Of a stretch of 19,103 nt of DNA, positions 13,500-19,103 are shown one piece after another. This DNA is from Oscillospiraceae bacterium. GTDB taxonomy: Bacteria; Bacillota; Clostridia; Oscillospirales; Ruminococcaceae. Where the stretch lies: positions 1-19,103 of the forward strand of contig JAGAUG010000078.1 of NCBI GenBank assembly GCA_017828935.1. The letters run 5' to 3'. The notes beneath the pieces are model-generated. The model did not search any database and was not told the DNA's origin. It saw only the letters and a list, made by a program, of their open reading frames with translations. The first letter of the stretch is position 1; each line of letters opens with the position of its first letter. The position numbers and the translations under genes are program-made.

Positions 13500-14375
13500 G
13501 TGGGGTCGTTGCAAGAAATTATAAAAACAAATAACTTATGTTTTTCTTATAATAATAAAGACATTGTGTTAGATAATATTTCTCTTAATATTAATCAAGG
13601 TGAGCTAGTTTGTATTATTGGTCCAAACGGTTGTGGTAAGTCCACTCTTATAAAACATTTTAATGCGATTTTAAAACCAAGTTCAGGTGAAGTTAAAATT
13701 TTAGGGAATTTAACAAGTAATCCTGATCCCAAAAATATTTTAAATATTAGAAAAAATATAGCTATGGTATTTCAAAACCCTGAAAATCAAATCGTAGCTA
13801 CAATCGTCGAAGAAGATGTTGCCTTCGCTTTAGAAAATCTAGGAGTTGAGCCGGAAAAAATAAAAAGAATTGTTGTTGAGTCTTTAAAAACAGTCGATAT
13901 GCTTGAATATATAAAACATTCTACTAATCAGTTGTCTGGAGGTCAAAAACAAAGGGTTGCGATCGCTAGTGCTATTTCTATGAATCCTAGATGTATTATT
14001 TTCGATGAAGCAACGTCGATGCTCGACCCAACCGGAAGACAAGACGTTTTAAATTTAATTATTAAATTATCTAAACAAAATAATATTACTGTTATATTCG
14101 TAACGCATTTTATGGAAGAAGCTTGTTTAGCTGATAGAATAATCGTTTTAAACAAAGGCAAGATCGAGATAGACTCGAGTCCAGAAAACGTTTTTAATCA
14201 AACAGAGCGACTAAAAAATATAGGTCTTGAGCTCCCCAAGCATCTCGAACTTTGTAACAGGCTCAAATCTCAAAATAATAATTTTAAAAAAACTGTTATA
14301 ACTGTTGATGACGCTGCTGAATTTATCGAGATGTATTTAAAATCTAAAACTAGGAGTAAGAATATTAGTTTATGA
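13500..14375 (+). CDS. ecfA1: Energy-coupling factor transporter ATPase EcfA1 (291 aa)
   Basis: ABC ATPase of the ECF class: Walker A GPNGCGKST (K47), Q-loop FQNPENQIVATIVEEDVAFA typical of EcfA1/CbiO, signature LSGGQKQR, Walker B CIIFDEATSMLD and H-loop THFMEEA. The C-terminal extension (TVDDAAEFIEMYL) fits the EcfA dimerisation region. EcfA1 and EcfA2 form the ATPase pair that powers uptake of vitamins or metal ions through EcfT and exchangeable S components. The start is not certain: GTG 13500 has only AGAG or AGAAG upstream, and TTG 13509 is the alternative. It overlaps ecfA2 by four bases (ATGA), indicating translational coupling. Confidence 0.92.
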   Translation: MGSLQEIIKTNNLCFSYNNKDIVLDNISLNINQGELVCIIGPNGCGKSTLIKHFNAILKPSSGEVKILGNLTSNPDPKNILNIRKNIAMVFQNPENQIVATIVEEDVAFALENLGVEPEKIKRIVVESLKTVDMLEYIKHSTNQLSGGQKQRVAIASAISMNPRCIIFDEATSMLDPTGRQDVLNLIIKLSKQNNITVIFVTHFMEEACLADRIIVLNKGKIEIDSSPENVFNQTERLKNIGLELPKHLELCNRLKSQNNNFKKTVITVDDAAEFIEMYLKSKTRSKNISL

Positions 14376-15211
14376 TTAAAATTCGTAATTTGTCTTATAT
14401 TTATAGCAAGGGGACTCCGTTTGAAAAAAAAGCGTTAGATAATATTAATTTAGAAATAAATAATAATAGCTTTGTTGGTTTAATTGGCCACACCGGTTCT
14501 GGAAAATCAACTTTAGTCCAACACTTCAACGGATTACTTAAGCCAGATTTCGGCGAAATATATATAAATCAAAAAAATATTTGGGCCGAAAAAAGTGAGA
14601 TATATAAATATAGATTCAAAGTCGGTTTAGTATTTCAATATCCTGAACATCAGCTATTCGAAGAAACAGTTTTTAAAGATATTGCTTTTGGCCCTAAAAA
14701 TATGGGGTTATCTTTAGAAGATATTAAGTCGAGAGTTAATTGGGCGATTAATATAGTTGGGTTATCTAGTGAATTTTTAAACAAATCGCCGTTTGAGCTC
14801 TCAGGCGGCCAAAAAAGAAAAGTAGCTTTAGCAGGAATTATATCAATGGATCCTGAAATTTTGATATTAGACGAACCAACAGCTGGCTTAGACCCCAAAA
14901 GTAAGAATTTATTACTTGAAAATATAAAATCTTATCAAAATAAAAATAATAAAATAATTATATTGATTTCTCATAACATGGACGATGTTGCGCAATTTTG
15001 TGATAATATTATTTTAATGAATCAGTCAAGAATATATTTAACTGGATCTGTAAAAAAAGTTTTTTGTCAAGTAGATAAACTAGAATCTGTCGGTATTAAC
15101 GTACCGACTGTTTCTAGAATATTTAATTTATTAAAAAATAAAGGCTATAATATAAAAACAAATATAACTACTGTTGACGAGGCTGTTGATTACTTGAGTG
15201 ATTTTAAATAA
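14372..15211 (+). CDS. ecfA2: Energy-coupling factor transporter ATPase EcfA2 (279 aa)
   Basis: Second ECF ATPase: Walker A GHTGSGKST (K45), Q-loop FQYPEHQLFEETVFKDIAFG characteristic of EcfA2, signature LSGGQKRK, Walker B ILILDEPTAGLD and H-loop SHNMDD. The C-terminal TVDEAVDYL matches the equivalent part of EcfA1. It starts in the ATGA overlap with ecfA1. In many Firmicutes ecfT follows directly; here gdpP follows after 39 bp and no ecfT lies in the window, so the transmembrane partner must be encoded elsewhere. Confidence 0.92.
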   Translation: MIKIRNLSYIYSKGTPFEKKALDNINLEINNNSFVGLIGHTGSGKSTLVQHFNGLLKPDFGEIYINQKNIWAEKSEIYKYRFKVGLVFQYPEHQLFEETVFKDIAFGPKNMGLSLEDIKSRVNWAINIVGLSSEFLNKSPFELSGGQKRKVALAGIISMDPEILILDEPTAGLDPKSKNLLLENIKSYQNKNNKIIILISHNMDDVAQFCDNIILMNQSRIYLTGSVKKVFCQVDKLESVGINVPTVSRIFNLLKNKGYNIKTNITTVDEAVDYLSDFK

Positions 15212-15250
15212 TAAAAATATATATATAATAAACAGGAGAGATGTTTGTTT

Positions 15251-17236
15251 ATGAAAAATCTGTTTGAATTTAACAAAAGATTTTTTTATGTATTTTTTTT
15301 GATTTATATTTTTTTGTTTTTTAGTTTTGTTATTACTAAAAGTTATGAGATTGCTTTGTGTCAGTCTATTATCGTTATCTTGGCTGGTATTTTTAATTAT
15401 ATAAGATCTAGCTTGTCTAAAAAATATATGCACAAATCTTTAAATAAACTTGTTGACAGTCTTAGTTTTAATAAACAAAATATGATTAATAATTTAAAAT
15501 TGCCAATCATAATGATTAATAATAACGGCGAAATCATTTGGTATAACTCCGTTTTTAGAAACAATGTACTAGACAACACTGATTTGTTTGGCCAAAACAT
15601 ATCTGTAATTATTAAAGACTTTGATAAGCTATTTATTAATAATAACCCTAAAATAATAACAAACTATAAAAATAAAATATATGACGTTTATATTTCGCTA
15701 TCTAAAAATAAAACTGATAGCGACGAGAGCGTTTATATTATGTTTTTTATCGACGAAACTAATCGTAGTAATTTAGAAACACAAATTATTAATAATAAAC
15801 CAACTGTTGTGATGATTAATATTGATAACTACGAAGATATCGTTAGCAACACAACAACAAGCGAAAGAAATAAAATTATAAACGATGTAGAACTTATTAT
15901 AAACGACTATTTCGGCGCTGGAACTAACGGTATTATTAGAAAAACAGAAAAAGATTTATTCGTAATCGTATTAGAACAAAAATATATTATAAAAATGATC
16001 GAAAATAAATTTAGTATATTAGAAAAAGTTAGAACTGTTTCAGATAATATTAAAGCTTCGGTAACTTTATCTATTGGAATCGGACTCGACACTTCTAATA
16101 TAAACGAATCTGAACAGTTTGCTAAACAATCTTTAGATATGGCTCTTGGGCGCGGAGGTGACCAGGTTGTTATAAAACACGACGATAATTTTGAATTTTT
16201 TGGTGGACTTTCTTCGGGTCAAGTCAAAAGTATAAAAGTAAAAGCTAGAATCGTTGCTTCTTCGCTAATGGAACTTATTGAAGAGAGCGACAATGTAGTC
16301 ATTATGGGCCACAGATTCGCTGATTTAGATTGTTTTGGTGCTTCGATTGGGATGGCCAAAGGCGTTAAGCTAGTAGATCCTCAAAAAGAAGTCTATATCG
16401 TAATAGACAAAGAAAAAAATTTAGTTGAGTCGTTACTCGAAAAAGTTAAAAATAGTTATTTAGAAAATATATTTGTTTCTCCGGACGAAGTCGGCGATTA
16501 TATTAATAAAAAAACTTTGTTAATTATTGTCGATACTCATATTAAGTCTTTTTTAGAGTCAATCGAAGTTTATCAATCTTGTAAGAGAGTTGTTGTTATT
16601 GATCACCACAGAAAAGTCGTTGATTATATTAACGACGCTGTAATATTTTATCACGAACCTTCGGCTTCTTCAGCATGCGAAATGGTAACAGAGTTACTTC
16701 AGTATTTTAGTAACAAAGAATCGATATCAAATATCGAAGCTGAAGCGCTCTTATCAGGAATTATGCTCGACACTAGGAATTTTGTTTTTAAAACTGGTGT
16801 TAGAACTTTCGAAGCAGCTGCATATTTAAAAAAACACGGTGCTAACACAATCGAAGTAAAAAAACTTTTTTCGAGTAATATGGATGTCTATCAGAAAAAA
16901 ACAAAGTTAGTGTCAACAGCTGAGATTTATAGAAAATGCGCCATATCTTTAGCTAAAGATTTCAATGGAGATCTTAGAGTCGTTGCAGCTCAAGCTGCAG
17001 ACGAGTTACTAACAATTAACGATATCGACGCCTCTTTTGTTGTATTTAAATTCGAAGATAAAACTATGATTTCAGCTCGTTCGATGGGAAGTATTAATGT
17101 TCAAATCATAATGGAATATTTAGGCGGAGGCGGTCATCTAACAATGGCAGGGGCTCAATTTAATAACAAAAATATAGAAGAATCAAATAAAGAATTATTG
17201 GGCGCTATTGATAAATATTATCAAAAAGATAATTAA
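15251..17236 (+). CDS. gdpP: Cyclic-di-AMP phosphodiesterase GdpP (661 aa)
   Basis: Domain order is that of GdpP: two N-terminal membrane helices (about 10-55), a PAS-like region (about 75-150), a degenerate GGDEF domain (about 170-310; RKTEKDLF replaces the catalytic signature), then DHH (about 340-490) and DHHA1 (about 540-655). Metal-binding motifs are present: GHRFADLD (H354), VDTH, DHH (D451-H453) and GGGGH (H629). It hydrolyses c-di-AMP to pApA and so controls potassium and osmotic balance, wall stress and sporulation. AGGAG (15234-15238) serves ATG 15251 (12-nt spacing) or TTG 15245 (6 nt); I favour ATG. It follows ecfA2 closely. The rplI gene that often follows gdpP is not here. Confidence 0.93.
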   Translation: MKNLFEFNKRFFYVFFLIYIFLFFSFVITKSYEIALCQSIIVILAGIFNYIRSSLSKKYMHKSLNKLVDSLSFNKQNMINNLKLPIIMINNNGEIIWYNSVFRNNVLDNTDLFGQNISVIIKDFDKLFINNNPKIITNYKNKIYDVYISLSKNKTDSDESVYIMFFIDETNRSNLETQIINNKPTVVMINIDNYEDIVSNTTTSERNKIINDVELIINDYFGAGTNGIIRKTEKDLFVIVLEQKYIIKMIENKFSILEKVRTVSDNIKASVTLSIGIGLDTSNINESEQFAKQSLDMALGRGGDQVVIKHDDNFEFFGGLSSGQVKSIKVKARIVASSLMELIEESDNVVIMGHRFADLDCFGASIGMAKGVKLVDPQKEVYIVIDKEKNLVESLLEKVKNSYLENIFVSPDEVGDYINKKTLLIIVDTHIKSFLESIEVYQSCKRVVVIDHHRKVVDYINDAVIFYHEPSASSACEMVTELLQYFSNKESISNIEAEALLSGIMLDTRNFVFKTGVRTFEAAAYLKKHGANTIEVKKLFSSNMDVYQKKTKLVSTAEIYRKCAISLAKDFNGDLRVVAAQAADELLTINDIDASFVVFKFEDKTMISARSMGSINVQIIMEYLGGGGHLTMAGAQFNNKNIEESNKELLGAIDKYYQKDN

Positions 17237-17268
17237 ATAAGATAATCAAATTAATTTTTTTAGGTTTT

Positions 17269-17309
17269 ATAATAAATGTTGTGGCCTTGTAAGGCTAAGC
17301 TTTTATTAT
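17269..17309. other. Long imperfect hairpin downstream of gdpP
   Basis: ATAATAAA (17269-17276) pairs with TTTATTAT (17302-17309). An inner helix GCCTT/AAGGC (17284-17288 and 17291-17295) is separated from it by an internal loop. It has no U-tract of its own and lies between the gdpP stop and the true terminator, so it may be a 3' UTR structure or protein-binding site. Confidence 0.45.
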
Positions 17310-17324
17310 GATATACCCTACTTC

Positions 17325-17369
17325 AAAAAAGCTTACTAGAAATTAATTTTTCTAGTAAGCTTTTTTTTT
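17325..17369. terminator. Bidirectional terminator between gdpP and the GLUG gene
   Basis: A 12-bp stem GCTTACTAGAAA/TTTCTAGTAAGC (17331-17342 and 17349-17360) is flanked by six A on one side and nine T on the other. It therefore terminates transcripts arriving from gdpP (+) and from the minus-strand surface-protein gene. Confidence 0.92.
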
Positions 17370-17376
17370 ATCTTCT

Positions 17377-17395
17377 CGGCGTGATGACCGCGCCG
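17377..17395. repeat. GC-rich hairpin related to the 2703 and 3116 elements
   Basis: CGGCG (17377-17381) and CGCCG (17391-17395) with a 9-nt loop, preceded by TTCT and followed by GAA. This is the same outer frame (TTCTCGGCG...CGCCG.AA) as the two hairpins near 2.7 and 3.1 kb. A second small hairpin, GTGGC-ACCA-GCCAC (17404-17417), lies between it and the stop codon of the surface protein. Confidence 0.5.
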
Positions 17396-17417
17396 GAATA
17401 GCTGTGGCACCAGCCAC

Positions 17418-18923
17418 TTATTTTCTACCCCAAACGCCGTAGTCTATAAACAATTTCTTTCCGCCACCAACATCTTGTTTTAGATAAGCTTTATCTGGAT
17501 ATTTTTTATTAAACCCGAATTCATAAATATTATTATTTCTATCTTTAGCTTGATATATATAATAACTAAATATAAAATCTTGGGTTTTAGAACCGTCGGT
17601 ATTTATTTTTATAGAATTTTCGACAGACGAGACATCATAAACATATTGTTTCTCTTCGAACATCGGCTTCCAACCGCCACCCTCTATTTTTCTAAAAAAT
17701 TCATGTTTAAAATTTTTAGAAACTAAGCTCTCTAAATTATTACTCGGATCATAATTTATTTTAACTCTAACCGGGATTTTTAATACTTTTGTATTATAAC
17801 CATACACTGTCACTGATTTACTTTCTTCAACTTCAACTTCTGTTATTTTAGTTTTTAAATCTCCCTGTGTCTTCAACCAATCAAATTTAGCTTCAAAATT
17901 ATTTATTTTTATTTTTTCGCTTAATTTATATTTATCGACTGGATATACATATTCTCGTTTTACAGCTTCTGTTTGGTCGCCCGAGCCAAGAACATAAGCA
18001 ACTCTCTCGGACCAAACATGTACTGGATAGCCCGAACCAAAGTCTCCGGAATCTTGTTTAAATGGCGATGGAGTTACTCCTTCGTTTAAAACAGCTAATA
18101 CTGTTGTTTGGATCCTATTAACAGTTATTTTTACCTCGCCTTTAAACTCAGCGTCACTAACTCCTGTTATATCTACTGTTGGTGTTTTACTTCCAGCTTG
18201 TCCACCAACTTCGTTTGGACTCTGCGTTGTTGAGTAAAAACATTTTGTTACTGTTCCGGTTCCATCAACATAAAACTGACCAACCAGTCCTCCGACTTGC
18301 CCTCCTTCCAACTGGCAATTTGCACTATAACTTCCACTTACTGTTCCGGTTCCAGAAACAGAAAAATTACCAATCAGTCCTCCGACTTGCCCTCCTTCCA
18401 ACTGGCAATTTGCACTATAACTTCCACTTACTTTTCCTTCTCCGGTTCCAGAAACATAAAAATAACCAATCAGTCCTCCAACGTAGCCACTAGCTTTAAA
18501 ATAAGAGTTTTTTACTCCTACGTCTTTAATAGTTCCGTTTAGAACAGCCCCAAACAATCCTACGTAATCTTGGCTCTCGTTATTAAAATATAGCCCGCTA
18601 ATCGTTTTATTATTTCCTTCGAAAATCCCTGTATATGGCGTACCATCTTTTCCGATCGGCGTCCAACTTAAAGCTGTCGTTTCTCCCGAAATATTCCCAT
18701 CATTATTTTTTATCTTTGCTATAACATCATCACTGTTTATAGTTATATCTTCTGTTAATATCGCGTTAATACTAGTATTGCCGTTATTTACCTGATCAGC
18801 GAACCAATATAGATTTCCTGCGTTCTCTATTTTATAATAACCTATATGATCCGGATAAGTCGTATCGTCTTCCGGAACTTGCGTCGCTGGCTGATAACTA
18901 TTAGGAATTACTTTTCCGTCCAC
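17418..18923 (-). CDS. GLUG-repeat surface protein (501 aa from GTG; frame extends further upstream)
   Basis: GLUG-type motifs occur at about residues 118-245: YVGLFGAVLNGTIKDVGV, then three VGGL(I/V)G(Y/N/Q)F units spaced 30-35 residues apart. Ahead of them is WTPIGKDGTPYTGIFEGNNK, typical of GLUG/adhesin-like proteins of Gram-positive gut bacteria. The C-terminal ~200 residues are unrecognised and charged. GTG 18923 is the first standard in-frame start, but it has no ribosome binding site. The same frame continues upstream through KITYDENGYETD and a signal-peptide-like RHKYIIIFVIFLLSISIRSFG, to a run of eight G (19037-19030) and a stop before that. The complete protein is thus probably secreted and starts near 19050 when the G-run has a different length; as read, it lacks a normal start. 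No sortase motif is present at the C-terminus. Confidence 0.7.
   Translation of the reverse strand: MDGKVIPNSYQPATQVPEDDTTYPDHIGYYKIENAGNLYWFADQVNNGNTSINAILTEDITINSDDVIAKIKNNDGNISGETTALSWTPIGKDGTPYTGIFEGNNKTISGLYFNNESQDYVGLFGAVLNGTIKDVGVKNSYFKASGYVGGLIGYFYVSGTGEGKVSGSYSANCQLEGGQVGGLIGNFSVSGTGTVSGSYSANCQLEGGQVGGLVGQFYVDGTGTVTKCFYSTTQSPNEVGGQAGSKTPTVDITGVSDAEFKGEVKITVNRIQTTVLAVLNEGVTPSPFKQDSGDFGSGYPVHVWSERVAYVLGSGDQTEAVKREYVYPVDKYKLSEKIKINNFEAKFDWLKTQGDLKTKITEVEVEESKSVTVYGYNTKVLKIPVRVKINYDPSNNLESLVSKNFKHEFFRKIEGGGWKPMFEEKQYVYDVSSVENSIKINTDGSKTQDFIFSYYIYQAKDRNNNIYEFGFNKKYPDKAYLKQDVGGGKKLFIDYGVWGRK
18285..18342 (-). repeat. Internal 58-bp repeat of the GLUG gene, unit 1
   Basis: Identical over 58 bp to 18375-18432, with a period of 90 bp (30 codons). 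It encodes the segment SGSYSANCQLEGGQVGGL. Nucleotide identity indicates a recent in-frame tandem duplication. Confidence 0.85.
18375..18432 (-). repeat. Internal 58-bp repeat of the GLUG gene, unit 2
   Basis: Second unit of the 90-bp periodic repeat. A third, degenerate beginning (CAGTCCTCC) occurs near 18470. Confidence 0.85.
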
Positions 18924-19029
18924 ATCTGTTTCATATCCGTTTTCGTCATATGTAATTTTTCCAAAAGACCGAATACTAATGCTTAGTAAAAATATTACAA
19001 AAATTATTATATATTTATGTCTACTAATA

Positions 19030-19037
19030 CCCCCCCC
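19030..19037 (-). repeat. Eight-G homopolymer at the start of the surface-protein frame
   Basis: Eight consecutive C on the plus strand (G on the coding strand) lie in an otherwise AT-rich region. With eight G, TTG (minus strand, 19051-19049) reads into a stop just after the run. With seven or ten G it would read in frame into the signal peptide and the whole GLUG protein. Confidence 0.7.
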
Positions 19038-19038
19038 G

Positions 19039-19053
19039 TACCAAATTTTGGTA
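19039..19053. promoter_or_regulatory. Short palindrome beside the G-tract
   Basis: TACCAAA-T-TTTGGTA, perfect 7-bp arms around one base, immediately upstream of the G-run on the coding strand. It could be an operator or a small hairpin in the leader. The window ends 50 bp further on, so the promoter cannot be judged. Confidence 0.35.
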
Positions 19054-19103
19054 AATTAAAATTTAAATTATTTTTTAAATTATTTAATTTTTTTATAAAA
19101 TAC

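Noticed and set aside
18179..18542. Plus-strand open frames opposite the GLUG repeats
   Set aside because: They mirror the repetitive GLUG coding sequence, have no ribosome binding site, and encode compositionally odd peptides.

Overview
The window looks like a chromosomal segment of a very AT-rich, spore-forming member of the Clostridia (Firmicutes). The grounds are strong Gram-positive ribosome binding sites (AGGAGG type), frequent TTG and GTG starts, CotF-like spore coat genes, a GdpP-type c-di-AMP phosphodiesterase, PcrA, and paired ECF-transporter ATPases. No phage, IS element or CRISPR array was seen.

Layout. Positions 1-297 (minus) are the 5' part of a sugar-phosphate nucleotidyltransferase. 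Positions 394-916 (minus) are a two-gene spore-coat operon. Positions 1157-2278 (plus) encode a secreted protein with a Ser/Gly linker, with a clean promoter and terminator. Positions 2373-3290 carry no long gene but are the most unusual part of the window (below). Positions 3358-3858 encode a YcxB-like membrane protein. A tRNA-Arg(CCG) follows at 4042-4118. Positions 4202-17236 are a plus-strand housekeeping block: Na/Pi cotransporter-PhoU protein, CdaR/PucR-type regulator, ftsE-ftsX, a secreted zinc amidase, pcrA, ecfA1-ecfA2 and gdpP. A shared bidirectional terminator (17325-17369) separates gdpP from a minus-strand GLUG-repeat surface protein (17418-18923 and further upstream). The upstream end of that protein is interrupted by a run of eight G.

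The main discovery candidate is at 2510-3151. On the plus strand a perfect TTGACA-N17-TATAAT promoter (2750-2778) drives a ~265-nt RNA encoding a 43-residue basic amphipathic peptide behind a GGAGGTGA Shine-Dalgarno. The RNA's 5' end is complementary to its own 3' end over three stems, and the Shine-Dalgarno lies in a hairpin. On the minus strand a second perfect TTGACA-N17-TATAAT promoter (3050-3078) fires into the 3' end of that RNA and is followed ~110 nt later by an intrinsic terminator. This is the architecture of a type I toxin-antitoxin module (peptide toxin mRNA plus convergent antisense RNA). A collinear paralogous copy, exactly 413 bp upstream (2510-2738), keeps the antisense promoter and antisense terminator. 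Its middle, specificity-determining part has diverged, and its peptide frame is broken by a stop. Toxicity itself is an inference.

Functionally the housekeeping block joins envelope and signalling functions: FtsEX and an amidase for peptidoglycan hydrolysis, GdpP for c-di-AMP breakdown, a phosphate-type transporter and vitamin/metal ECF ATPases. The flanks hold envelope and spore-surface proteins.
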